Origin: JAHEGP01 sp963751595
GTDB taxonomy: Bacteria; Pseudomonadota; Gammaproteobacteria; Pseudomonadales; JAHEGP01
DNA length: 64,000 nucleotides
Reading direction: 5' to 3'
Assembly (NCBI GenBank): GCA_963751595.1
Contig: CAVVVC010000002.1
Coordinates: forward strand, 1-64,000
In this document: positions 1 to 9,690 of the stretch, piece after piece
Layout: each line of letters starts with the position of its first letter
How positions within the stretch are numbered: the first letter of the stretch is position 1
The notes under the pieces: model-generated
What the model saw: only the letters and a program-made list of their open reading frames with translations
The model's database searches: none
Told to the model about the DNA's origin: nothing
Position numbers and translations under genes: made by a program

Positions 1-216
1 AGGTGATGCCACGTGCCGGGGGGTAAGAGTGAGATCGACGGGCCGGGTTGTGCCAGGCTTGGCTGACCGGCCGCCAGTCGTCCGAACAGAATTTACCAGT
101 CCTGCCAAAGCCTTGTGCAATATCTTGCGGGCTGTCAGCGCGCTATGAATTATACTTCGGCGTGCCTGGCACGCGGCACTGTCCCGGGCCCATGACGGCG
201 GCGCAGGGGGTAAACC

Positions 217-1552
217 ATGAATACCAACGAAGAATTACATGACGCAATCCAGTGGATCGTCGGCGGCCTGGAGCGCGGTGAGATATCCCTGCCTATCGAT
301 GCCGGGAATTACTCGCCACTTGACTGGGCGCTGATCTACGAAGCCACCCCTACGCGCCTGCGGGCCCAGGCCTGGCAGTTGCTGCCCCGCCCGCAACTGG
401 GCGCCATACTGGCCGCCATGCGCGATGAGGTGCGGCGCCTGGCCCTGAACGCGCTGTCGGAACAGGAGCTTGTCGATATCGCCACGACCAGCAGTTCAGC
501 CGAGATCATCGACTTTATCGAGCTGCTGCCGCGCACGGAGCCGCGGCATTCTCAGGCACCTGTCGGCGCTGGAGCAGGACCAGGTCACCTCGGCGCTGGC
601 CTATGGCGATGCAGAGCTGGGACGACTGGTTTCCCACGATGCCCTGGTCGTGGCAGACAGTGTCATCATGGTCGATGTAATCCTGGACCTGCGCAATCTG
701 GATCAGACCTATCACCTCGATAAAATCTATGTGGTCGACGGGGACGGCCGGTTGGTGGGTAGCCTCGACGTGCGCTGGCTGGCGATCAAGCCGCGCCGGG
801 CAAGGATCGTCGACATCATGGATACCGATATCGAGATATTGACGGCGAGGCAGGAGCCGTCCGAGGCCATCCGCATTCTCATGGGAAGCCAGGAAAGCCA
901 TCTGCCGGTGGTCGATGACAGTGGCCGCCTGCTGGGGATTTTCTCATTCCTGCAGGCGCTGGAAGTGTCGCAGCATCTCTTCGAGGAGCAATTGATGCAC
1001 CGGGGCAATGTATCCGATGAGGATCTGTTCGCGCCGGTGATGATCAGCTCGCGTAAACGCGCGGTTTGGTTGGGGCTTAATCTGATAACTGCTTTTATGG
1101 CGGCGGCGGTGATCAGCCTGTTCGAGGCGACCATTGCCCAGGTGGTCGCGCTGGCGGTATTGATGCCGATCGTGGCGAGCATGGGGGGGATCGCCGGTAG
1201 CCAGACTCTGACCCTGACCATACGCGGGCTAGCGATTGGCCAGCTCAGTGACGCTAACACCCGGGCGCTGGGCAAGAAGGAGGTATTGGTGTCGCTGATC
1301 AACGGCCTGCTCTGGGCCCTGGTGGTCGGCTCTATCTGCGGGTACTGGTTCGACAACTGGCTGCTCGCCGGGATCATTGCATTTGCGATTATCATCAATA
1401 TGCTGGTGGCGGCGTTGTCAGGCATTATCATTCCCCTGCTCCTGAGCAAGGCCGGTATTGACCCCGCCCTGGCGGGTCATTCTGACGACCGTGACCGACG
1501 TCGTGGGCTTTTTCGGGTGTTTCTCGGGATGGCGACGTTTATTTTACTGTAG
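217..1552 (+). pseudogene. mgtE: MgtE-family magnesium transporter, frameshifted
   Basis: Encodes an MgtE-type Mg2+ channel of the inner membrane, but not in one frame. The N-terminal MgtE domain is read from the ATG at 217 (good ribosome site, GCAGGGGG) to about 540. The rest (two CBS domains, then the transmembrane part with GGIAGSQTLT and ALSGIIIPLLL) continues one frame over to 1552. Near the C-terminus two more small indels cancel each other: the expected SVILTTVTDVVGFF stretch is out of frame at about 1476-1515, and the normal ending (MATFILL) then returns. Joined, the product would be about 445 residues, the usual MgtE length. The family assignment is firm. Whether the breaks are real or sequencing errors cannot be told here; the compensating pair favours error. 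Confidence 0.85.
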
Positions 1553-1640
1553 GCCAGGGAAGGGATTCACCAAAGTTACCGCGCCGGATGGCCGATTCAG
1601 CGGCGCCGGGCCGTCACGCTAGCGCCGATATGGCGCGCGC

Positions 1641-1807
1641 TCAAGGTTTGCCCTGGCTGGCGATACTGTCCAGCAGCGCCTGCCTGATGATGCTTTTTGC
1701 AGCTCCGCTCAGACAGCGGACATCTTCTCAGCCGCCAACTGCTGCTGGTGAATGAGCCTGCGCAAAGTCCCGGCGTTGATTTTCAGTGGAATGAACAGGG
1801 AGTCCAT
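1641..1807 (-). pseudogene. small protein with QLxAEDxRCL motif, frameshifted
   Basis: A small reading frame begins at the ATG at 1807 (MDSLFIPLKINAG) behind a strong ribosome site, GGGAGAAGG. It reads LRRLIHQQQLAAE and then hits a frameshift near 1722. The continuation in the next frame is DVRCLSGAAKSIIRQALLDS, ending at a TGA at 1641, for about 55 residues in total. I recall short proteins with this QLxAED.RCL pattern beside iron-uptake genes, but have no name or function for them. Its neighbour upstream on the same strand is a second broken small gene behind a pair of Fur-like boxes, so an iron-regulated operon is plausible. Both the family link and the regulation are inference. Confidence 0.45.
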
Positions 1808-1949
1808 CGCGGCCTTCTCCCGCTCCGCCGGGTCTCGCGTGGGGGGATCGGTGAGGGCCACCGGGTGGGCGTCGGGGCAACCCGGCGTGGCATCAGTGAA
1901 CCCCCCAAATAAGGTAGCCCTCTCATTTTTGCGGCCCCTCTCTCTCTTG

Positions 1950-2439
1950 GCTGGATTCGGGAGGCCTGCTAATGCGCGGCCGTGCGCGGATATGATGGCG
2001 ACGAAGGCGATGCCCAGGTCTGGCCGGCGCGTCGCCAAATTCGAATGCCGCAATGCCGGTAGAGCTATTCCAGGTGCTCACCCAGGCAGGCGTGTTCCCC
2101 GGGGTGGCGGGGTAATTCACGGGTCAGCGCCTCGACCGCCGCGTGTGGGCCGGGCGGCGCCGCCTTCTAACCCAGGTTTCCAAAGGCGTCAATCAGCATC
2201 GACGACGCCGAGGTGAAAAGTTCATGGGCGCGCCCTGGTTTCATCCCATCGCCTGCGATCAGGATCTCTGCGGTCTCCAGTGCACAGTGAAAGTAGGGGA
2301 GCGCTTCCTGCCACCTTTTTTGTTCACAGAGGCGTAGCCCGGTGTGGAAGGGATCCCGCCAACCGGCCAGGACTTTTCCGGGCGCGCGAGCGGTTTCCGT
2401 CCGCTGTGCTGCGCGAAAAAATGTGGGCTTCATCGTCAT
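1950..2439 (-). pseudogene. TPR-like Fur-regulated protein, broken by stops
   Basis: The reading frame from the ATG at 2439 gives 90 residues with a tetratricopeptide-like helix pair (LRLCEQKRWQEALPYFHCAL) and ends at a TAG at 2167. In the same frame it continues sensibly (AVEALTRELPRHPGEHACLG) to a second TAG, after which LYRHCG follows. Both TAG codons sit where a Gln (CAG) would read naturally, so two C-to-T nonsense changes, or recoding, could explain the breaks. The downstream end is not definable. Two Fur-like boxes lie just upstream (2465-2514), so iron control is likely. I do not recognise a specific function; the TPR call rests on the helix pattern only. Confidence 0.45.
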
Positions 2440-2464
2440 CCTCCCAGGTCACGTCAGCCTGCAT

Positions 2465-2514
2465 AAATAATAATGATTCTCAGCACATCGCAAGTGAGAA
2501 ATTATTATCATTTT
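2465..2514 (-). promoter_or_regulatory. Two adjacent Fur-like boxes
   Basis: Two A/T-rich stretches, 2465-2482 (AAATAATAATGATTCTCA) and 2496-2514 (GAGAAATTATTATCATTTT), each match about two hexamers of the Fur consensus GATAATGATAATCATTATC. They lie 26-75 bp upstream of the minus-strand ATG at 2439, where iron-dependent repression of that small gene would act. No other gene is close enough on the plus strand. This is pattern matching by eye. Confidence 0.6.
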
Positions 2515-2620
2515 CACTGACGGCAAGGGTCCGGGTGTTCACTGGCTCCCTGGGCCACACCATGCTGGTGGAGCCGTGCCGGAGACCTTTGAAAACACTG
2601 ATTACCAGATATTGACGCGC

Positions 2621-4587
2621 TCAGCGGCGCCAATACATCTCGTCGCCGGGCCGGGTGCGGCAGGGTTCATGAAACGCGTCGAGGTTTTCTACGTGCCGTC
2701 GGCGCGATACTCCGCCGGGGGACGGGGATCGGCCTGGAGCAGGTTGAGCATGACCTCCGGGCGAATGTTGCTGCGCCAGGCAAGGGCGATTCGGGCGAGG
2801 ACCCTCGATGGAACTACCGCGATGGCTGCGCCCTGCTGCTTCAACTGCTCGGTAAATGCCCGCAGGGCGATTTCCGTGCCGCTCAGGTCGCCGATGATCC
2901 TGCCATTTGCTAGTTCGCCGTTCATTCTGTGTCCGGCATATCTCGTAGCCATTCGCCTGTTCAAGGAGTTGCTGGTGGATCGCTCTGAAGCGTCTGGCAT
3001 CGTCTTCGGACCACCAGCTGCCAGGTTGCCGTCGGCGTCGAAGCGGTGGCCGGATCGTCGAAGCCGTGGCCGATTTCGTGACCGATCACCAGGCCGATGC
3101 CGCCATAACCGGCAGCGAGGTCAGCATCGGCCGAGTAGAAGGGCTCGGTCAAGATGCTGGCCAGCAGAACGAAGGTGTCGTTCCCGGGCTATAAAACGCG
3201 TTCACCTCCTGGGGTGGCACTGCCCATGCCTTGCGATCTACCGCCTGACCGAGTCCGGCGATATTCCGGCGATGTTCGTATCCTGCGATTCGCCGATGGT
3301 CGCCGACGAGGTCGCGGCCGTCGACGTGCAGGGAGGAGTAATCCTGCCATGGTCCGGGTAGCCGATGTGAAAGGCCATCTTTTCGAGCTTGAGCATAGCG
3401 CTGCGCCGGGTAGCGGGCCAAGGCGATCTGACTTGAGGATGGCGAGGCGATATTCTTCCTTGATGGCATCCACCATGGCCGTGACGTCGTCTTGATGCGG
3501 TCTTCGAAAAAGGTTTCGACATAGAGCTGTCCCAGTAGCATGCGACGTAATCGTTCAGGTAAGCGATCGCCAGCTGCCACTGGGAAGGGCGAACATCGTA
3601 GAGCCCGCGCTGGATGTCATAGGCGCTGGTTACGGCGGTGAAGTCGTCACTGAGAGTTCCGCGTAGTGCAGCACCACCCGGGCCGAGAGGTATTTCCGCC
3701 AGTCGGCCACGGTGGTTTGGTCGAATACCCGTCGCAATTGCTGCAGGTAATCCGGTTGCATGACGTTGATCGGGTAGTCCCCCGCGATTCCCAGGGCCAT
3801 CAGTTGTGAGCCGGTGTAGAGCTCGGGAGTATCCGCGGCCAGTTGAGGCAGTGTCGTAATATTGTAGGTTGCCTCGACGTCGCGGTTGTCGACCTTGCTG
3901 TTCTGGATGCGGGCAAGCTGTGCTTCGAGGGCGATGACATCGGTGGCCATGGCGGCGGCGTCGGTAAATCCGGCCAGCGCCAGCAGCTGGGCGAGCGCCG
4001 ACTGCAGGTATTCCCGCTGCTGCGCCGAGCGGGCATCGGTGCCGAGATAGAGAGTCTCGATCGATGCTCAGGCCGGCCTGGGCCAGGTGCACGATATTGC
4101 GGTTCGAGTCCTGGTAGTCGGCGCCGACGAAGCCCACCCAGGGCACCGTGACACCCTGGCGCTGCAGGCGGGCAAACATGCGTGCTACCTCCCGGTGGGA
4201 ATCGAGTCTGCCGATCGCCTTCAGCTCACCGCGGATTGGCCCGACCCCCAACTGCTTGCGCCGTGGCAGATCGTTGTAGCTATCGTGCAGCGCCGCTATT
4301 TTGGCTTGCTCCGGGCTCCCGCTATCGGCGTTCGGCAAATTCAGAACCAACTGCTTCAGGCGATCGTGGACGGTATCCTGGATGATAACGAAGTTGGTAA
4401 TGCCGGCCCGGTCCGCGGGAATCTCGGTTTGCGCCAGCCAATCCCGGTTGATGTGCCGGTAAAAATTATCGGTGGCCTGGCTTGCCGGCGATTGTTCCGC
4501 GGAAGGCGTTGTGGGGCTGAGGCCGCTGCAGGCCTGGAGAAACAGTAGTCCGGCGATGACCACTGTGGTTGCTTGAAATCGTCTCAT
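2621..4587 (-). pseudogene. M13-family zinc metallopeptidase lipoprotein, multiply frameshifted
   Basis: The start at 4587 gives a lipoprotein signal (LLFLQAC) followed by the M13 N-terminal pattern (NFYRHINRDWL). The rest of the family is present but spread over all three frames: YLSARVVLHYAE (~3680), LLGQLYVETFFEDRIK (~3520), MVDAIKEEYRLAI (~3450), the zinc motif VIGHEIGHGFDD (~3070), MNGELANGRIIGDLSG (~2900), and the typical end NLDAFHE then PGDEMYWRR with a stop at 2621. I count at least eight frame changes. A whole gene would be about 655 residues, normal for neprilysin-like M13 peptidases, which cleave peptides outside the inner membrane. The content is clearly M13. Loss of function is certain only if the indels are real; their number and tendency to cancel make consensus error a serious alternative. 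Confidence 0.85.
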
Positions 4588-4677
4588 GCTGGTCGAGCCC
4601 TCGGCGCTGCCTGCTGGTTTGCTGGATTTCGCGCCCGCTTGCGGGCCGTGGGCATTACCCGTTGCCCGGGGTGTAGT

Positions 4678-5613
4678 TCACAGGTAAAAGAAGTGGTCGT
4701 TGTGCAGTTTTTCCTCGCCATCCCAGCGATAGGCGACCAGCTTCTCACCCCGCCCCATGCTGTAGTCCACGCAGGCGACGTTGTCGGCCATAATCCGCGG
4801 TGTGCCGGTTTGCCAGTAATGACCAACGAAAACCGGCGGCGCATCGTCCGGGTAGCCAAGCAGCACCGCCGGATCCACCTGGGTAACGGGCAGTCGCTCG
4901 ATCACCCGGGGTGGCGCCAGGCCGAAATGGCGGTAGTTGGCGGGCGTATTGAGCCACCAGCGGGTGCGCATGCGGTGGCGGGTAATGCCATAGGCATCCG
5001 GGTAGTGGTAGCCCTGGGGCAGGTCGATTTCGTGGCCCTTGAGGAGGGTCTCCAATTGCTCGAAAGTGTCGGTCCCGGGCTCGTGACCCTTGATCAGTAG
5101 ATCGACAGGCGCGGAACCGCCGGCATTGAGTCGAGGCTTGAGCTGGTCTATATACGCTTGGTGCCAGCAGGCATGGACAATGCGTATGGCCCCGAGGTCG
5201 AGAAACAGTGGTAGGCTCGCAAAAAAACCAATGGCTTGCTGCAGCTCTTCCTCACGCTGCAAGCGCCCGGGGTCCAGATATTCGTGCAGGAACGCAAGAT
5301 GTTGGGTCAGGTTTCTGTTGGTGCGGGGCCGAAGCCAGTCAAACCGTGAATCTTCGTAGTGAAACGCCCAGGCGTTGAATTCGTGGTTGCCCATCACGCA
5401 ACGGGCGGTGCCGGCGCCGAGCATTGCCATTACTGTCTCCAGCACCATGCGATTCTGGCTGCCGCGGTCGACGAGGTCGCCGACAAAGAGGGCCTGGCGG
5501 GAAGGGTGCCTGAACACGCCGTGATCCAGGTGATAGCCCAGCTTTTTCAGCAGCGCATGGAGTTGATCGCCATGGCCATGGACATCGCCGATAATGTCGT
5601 AGCCGTCCCCCAT
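4678..5613 (-). CDS. Metallophosphoesterase (ApaH/PrpE-like)
   Basis: A 311-residue calcineurin-like phosphoesterase. The metal-binding motifs are clear: GDVHGHGDQL (residues ~9-18), GDLVDRGSQN (~46-55) and GNHEFNAW (~79-86), with later histidines in IVHACWH and VFVGHYW. These match the PrpE/ApaH branch of phosphatases acting on dinucleoside polyphosphates or phosphoproteins; the true substrate is unknown. I chose the ATG at 5613 because the metal motif follows within a few residues, as in the family. It lies 14 bp after the stop of the molybdenum hydroxylase large subunit and may be co-transcribed with it. Unlike its neighbours on both sides, it reads through in one frame. Confidence 0.85.
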   Translation of the reverse strand: MGDGYDIIGDVHGHGDQLHALLKKLGYHLDHGVFRHPSRQALFVGDLVDRGSQNRMVLETVMAMLGAGTARCVMGNHEFNAWAFHYEDSRFDWLRPRTNRNLTQHLAFLHEYLDPGRLQREEELQQAIGFFASLPLFLDLGAIRIVHACWHQAYIDQLKPRLNAGGSAPVDLLIKGHEPGTDTFEQLETLLKGHEIDLPQGYHYPDAYGITRHRMRTRWWLNTPANYRHFGLAPPRVIERLPVTQVDPAVLLGYPDDAPPVFVGHYWQTGTPRIMADNVACVDYSMGRGEKLVAYRWDGEEKLHNDHFFYL

Positions 5614-5627
5614 AGTTGCTGTCAGGT

Positions 5628-7839
5628 TTACACCAGTCCGTGTTTGGCCAGGGGAAGCCGGCGGATACGCGGCCGGTTGCGCTGTAAATGGCGTTACACA
5701 GGGCAGGCGCCACCGGTGGTGTCGGTGGCTCGCCCACCCCGGTGGGTGCATGGTCGGTCTCGACGATGTGGATATCCACCGCCGGCGACTCGTGTATGCG
5801 CAGCATGGGGTAGTCGTGGAGTCGCTCTGTTGTACCGCGCCATCGACGGGGTGATTTCGCCGACAGGGCCAGGCTCGAGGCCGAAAAAATACCCCCTTCC
5901 ATTTGCGCGACGACCCGGTCCGGGTTGATGACCTGACCGATATCGACGGCACTGCTTATGCGCTCGACCTTGATTTTGCCGCCCTCGGTGGATACCTGGA
6001 CGACCATGGCGACGTAGCTTAGAAAGCTGCGGTGCGCCGCGATCCCCATCGCGTGCCCGGGTGGCAGGGTGCTGCCCCAGCCGGCAGCGGCCATCACGGT
6101 TTCGGTCACCCTGCGCAGGCGCCCGGTATCAATGGGAAAGTCCTGCAGCGGCTTGCCGTAGTTGCGATAGCGGGCATCCTCACCGAGGTCGACCCGGCGA
6201 GCCGGGCCAATCAGGTCGAGGAGGTATTCCGCGGGATCACGTTCGGCGGCCACGGCCAGCTCATGGGCAAAGCAATTGATGCCAAAGGCATGTTGAATAT
6301 TGCAAACCGAGCGAAGCCAGCCGATGCGCACCGGTGCGGCGGGCTCCCCGCCCTCGATACGAATATTGTCGATGGCGTAGGGCATATCGACGCAGCCGTG
6401 ACTGAGATCGCCGATGTTGTCTGATTTGAGGTTGAAAGTGGTGCCAATCGATGGAAAAACAGAGCGATGCAGCCACGCCACGGGCATTTTGTCGTCGCCC
6501 AACCCGGCTTTGAGGTGCTGGGCGCTGATCGCGTGGTAATAATCGTGGCGGATATCGTCTGGACGACTCCAGCAAACCTTGACCGGCGCTTTGACGGCGC
6601 GGCTCACCCATCCCGCCTCAAGAATGAAGTCTGGTTTCGACTTGCGACCGAAGCCGCCGCCGAGCAGGGTGACGTTGATAACCACATCGTCGTCATCCAG
6701 GTCGAGAAGTTTTGCCAGTTCGATCCGGGCGCCCTGGGGGTTCTGGGTGGGGGCCCAGACCTCGCAGCCGCCTTCCCGGTACCAGGCCGTTGCCGCTGGC
6801 GGTTCCAGGGTGGCGTGAGCCAGGTAAGGCACCAGATACTCGGCTTCGAGAACCTGCCCGGCGGCAGACAGGGCTTTTTCGACATCACCCTGGTTGCGAG
6901 CCACCAGGCCGGGTTCTCGACTCGCTGCCTGCAGTTGTTGCAGGTATTGCTCGCTGTCATCCTGGGTGTTGGGGCCGGAATTCCAGTTGATCTCGAGCGC
7001 ATCGGCCGCTTTCAGGGCAGTCCAGGTATTGTTTGCCACCACCGCGACGCCGCCGAGCGGATGAAAGCCAACCGCTCCCCGGGGGCCGGGTATTTCTACC
7101 ACATCGACCACACCCTTTAGCGCGCGGGCGGCATCGGCGTTGTAGCTGTTGACACTGCCGCCAACGGTCGGGCAGCGCCTGACCGCGGCGTAGAGCATGC
7201 CGGGCAACTGCACATCGATGCCGAAGTCGGCCCGGCCGGTGGTGATGTCGGCGACATCGACAATGGGCATGGGCTTGCCGATATAGCGAAACTGGTCCGG
7301 ACTTTTCAGGGTGGGCTCAAAGCCCCTTGGCAACTTGATATCCCGGGCCGCAACCGCCAACTCCCCGTAGCCAAGCTCCCGCCCGGATGCCCGGTGTACG
7401 ATCTTGTGCAGATCGCTGCTGCACTCGCCTACCGGTACCGACCATTGTTTGGCGGCCGCCGCCAGCAGCAGGTAGCGGGCGTTGGCGCCAAACTCGCGCA
7501 TTTGCTGGTAGTGATTACGGATGCTGCGGGAGCCATCGGTATCCTGGTTGCCGTATTTCTCGTCACCCACTGCCTGGGTGACCACGACCCGCTCCCAATC
7601 GGCATCGAGCTCATCGGCAACGATGTGCGGCAGGCTGGAACCTGCCCCCTGTCCATCTCGGAGCGGGCGGCGGTTATCGTCACCGTGCCATCAGGGTCGA
7701 TGGCCACGAACAGATTGGGGCGTACGCCGTCCCCATGATTGGCCTTGCCGTCGGGAAGGCACGCGCCCAGCATCAGGCCGCTGGTGGTAATACCGGTCAG
7801 GGCAAGGAATTCCCGGCGGGTGGGACGATGAATCTTCAT
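5628..7839 (-). pseudogene. Molybdopterin-binding large subunit of an aldehyde/isoquinoline oxidoreductase, frameshifted
   Basis: The large subunit of a xanthine dehydrogenase-family enzyme of the IorB-like (isoquinoline 1-oxidoreductase) branch. It opens with a Tat signal (TRREFLAL) ending in a lipobox-like LGAC, which implies export. Typical blocks follow: LFVAIDPDGTVTI, EPPAATAW, WAPTQNPQGARIEL, LLGGGFGRK, VRIGWLRSVCNIQHAF and GVGEP. The gene is broken near 7645 (between RSEMDRGQ and GSSLPHIVADELDADW), by a cluster of at least four small indels at 5815-5890, and near 5675. The expected ending RIRRLPLAKHGLV stops at 5628. Joined, it is about 735 residues, normal for the family. It overlaps the 2Fe-2S subunit by 4 bp (ATGA), as paired subunits often do. 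The indels mostly cancel, so the gene may be intact in reality. Confidence 0.85.
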
Positions 7840-8297
7840 TTCGCCTTCTCCCCGGCTGCGTGGTGGATCGCCGCGCGAATCCGGGGGTAGGTTCCACAGC
7901 GGCAGATATTGCCACTCATGGCGCCGTCTATATCAGCGTCGGACGGCTGCGGGTTTGATGCCAGCAGTGCAGCGGCGCTCATGATCTGGCCCGGCTGGCA
8001 GTAGCCGCACTGGGGCACGCCCAGTTCCTGCCAGCTGCGCTGGAGGGGATGGTTGCCGCCCTCGGAGAGGCCCTCGATAGTGGTAATTGTTTTGCCCTCC
8101 ACCGCCGCCACCGGCGTCACGCAGGAGCGCGTTGCGATGCCGTCGACATGCACCGTACAGGCGCCGCACAAACCGGCCCCGCAACCGTATTTGGTACCCG
8201 TCAGTTGGAGGATATCGCGCAGATACCACAGCAACGGCATGTCATCTTCAACACTGATGCTGTTGCTCTCGCCGTTGATTGTCAGGGTTTTTTCCAT
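7836..8297 (-). CDS. 2Fe-2S subunit of molybdenum hydroxylase (IorA-like)
   Basis: A 153-residue iron-sulfur subunit passing electrons from the molybdenum site of the partner large subunit to an external acceptor. The N-terminal plant-type ferredoxin motif is GCGAGLCGACTVHVDG (~residues 39-54). The C-terminal helical 2Fe-2S domain has CGYCQPGQI and NICRCGTYPRI. All eight cysteine ligands are visible. The ATG at 8297 (MEKTLTINGE) is the family start. The stop overlaps the large-subunit ATG by 4 bp, so the two are surely translated together. No medium FAD subunit is present, which is normal for the IorAB type that hands electrons to a cytochrome; the cytochrome c at 12.1 kb is a possible but unproven partner. 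Confidence 0.92.
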   Translation of the reverse strand: MEKTLTINGESNSISVEDDMPLLWYLRDILQLTGTKYGCGAGLCGACTVHVDGIATRSCVTPVAAVEGKTITTIEGLSEGGNHPLQRSWQELGVPQCGYCQPGQIMSAAALLASNPQPSDADIDGAMSGNICRCGTYPRIRAAIHHAAGEKAK

Positions 8298-8461
8298 AGC
8301 TGTGGCTGATCCGTTTCGATAGCGGTGGGCCGTAACATAACATGGCTGTACCTCGCCTTCTATGTTTCGGCAGGGGGCCCGTGCGCCCGAGCTGCCCCTG
8401 CTTGAAGCCGGGCAACGCACACGTCACAATCCTAAACCAAAGTAGTGGCGGGGAACAGGCG

Positions 8462-9451
8462 ATGGCAACACAGAAGGTCAATACGGTTTGCGGGCCGCTG
8501 GCAGTGGCTGAACTCGGGGTTACCCTGATGCATGAGCACCTGATCATCGGCTACCCCGGTTGGGAGGCGGACACCCTGCACCCCGGGCCATCGCGCAACG
8601 AAATGCTGGCGATATGCTACGACAAGATCCAGGCGATGCAGGACCGGGGCATCCAGTCGCTGCTCGATCCCTGCCCCAACGACCTCGGCCGGGATGTCGA
8701 GTTTGCGGCTGAGGTTTCGGCGCGTACCGGTTTCAATATCGTCTGCGCAACCGGGCTCTACAAGGAGGACGAGGGCGGCCCCGCTTACTGGCACTTCCGG
8801 CGTAGTTTGGGGACGGCGGTGGAGGCGATGGCCGAGCTGTTTATCCGCGAATTGACCGTGGGTATCGGCCAGACCGGGATCAAGGCCGGCATCATCAAGG
8901 TTGCCACTGGCGTCGGCAAAATCAGCGATTACGAACACCTGGTGCTGCAGGCCGCGGCGCTGGCAGCGGCAGAGACCGGCGCACCGGTGACCACCCACAC
9001 CGACCAGGGCACCATGGGGCGCGAACAACAGCAAATACTGGTGCAGGGGGGCGTGGCGCCGCACAAGATTATTATCGGCCACAGCTGTGGCAGTGCCGAC
9101 CACCAGTACCACATGGATATTCTGGGCGGGGGTTCCTATCTCGGCTTCGATCGCTTTGGCCTCGATATCCTCACGCCGGACGAACAGCGCATACAATCCC
9201 TGCTGGCCTTGCTGGCGAAGAGCCAGCAGCGCCAACTGGTGCTGTCCCACGACTCGGTCTGGTGCACCCGGGGCGAGCCCTTTCCCCGGGAACTGCTGGC
9301 CACCATGGACCCTGAGGTGCTGTTCAATCCGACCCACATTCACGACCACATCCTGCCGCGCCTGCTCGAGGCCGGAGCCAGCCAGGAGCAGATTGACACC
9401 ATGCTGGTAGAGAATCCCCGCCGCTTTTTCAGCGGGGTTGCGCCGACCTAG
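8462..9451 (+). CDS. Phosphotriesterase-family metallohydrolase
   Basis: A 329-residue TIM-barrel amidohydrolase of the phosphotriesterase (Php/PTE) family. All usual binuclear metal ligands are present: HEH in TLMHEHLIIGY (~residues 20-30), the bridging Lys in AGIIKVATG (~143), His in TTHTDQG and GHSCGS, and Asp in LSHDSVW. Family members include lactonases, phosphotriesterases and enzymes of unknown substrate, so only hydrolase activity can be claimed. The ATG at 8462 follows a GGGGAACAGG ribosome site and begins right at the conserved N-terminus (MATQKVNTVCGPL). It diverges from the molybdenum hydroxylase across 164 bp and faces the TonB receptor. No signal peptide, so cytoplasmic. Confidence 0.88.
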   Translation: MATQKVNTVCGPLAVAELGVTLMHEHLIIGYPGWEADTLHPGPSRNEMLAICYDKIQAMQDRGIQSLLDPCPNDLGRDVEFAAEVSARTGFNIVCATGLYKEDEGGPAYWHFRRSLGTAVEAMAELFIRELTVGIGQTGIKAGIIKVATGVGKISDYEHLVLQAAALAAAETGAPVTTHTDQGTMGREQQQILVQGGVAPHKIIIGHSCGSADHQYHMDILGGGSYLGFDRFGLDILTPDEQRIQSLLALLAKSQQRQLVLSHDSVWCTRGEPFPRELLATMDPEVLFNPTHIHDHILPRLLEAGASQEQIDTMLVENPRRFFSGVAPT

Positions 9452-9505
9452 GAGAATGGCGCTGCCTTAACGAGAAAAGCATAGGATTTTCAAAGCGGTG
9501 CTTCC

Positions 9506-9599
9506 GGGTATCTACCCCGTCAGGACGCGCCGTAAACCCGTCCCTGGGGGCTCTGCGCCGACATTCCTGTCGGCGAAGGTCCTGCCGAGGTAGACACCC
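9506..9599. repeat. Structured REP-like inverted repeat between convergent genes
   Basis: A ~94-bp imperfect palindrome. The outer arms are GGGTATCTACC (9506-9516) and GGTAGACACCC (9589-9599), next come CAGGAC and GTCCTG, and the core is a perfect 7-bp hairpin CGCCGAC-N6-GTCGGCG (9556-9575). It sits between the stops of two facing genes, so it could end transcription from both, although no T-run follows. The layered arms look like a dispersed REP-type element; only one copy occurs here. Confidence 0.65.
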
Positions 9600-9690
9600 G
9601 AATCGGCTTGAGTATGCGCCATTCGACCTGACAAGCTGCTCGTGGTGCGTGAACCGACCGCTGCCCGCCTTGGTGGACTGACGCTGGCTT

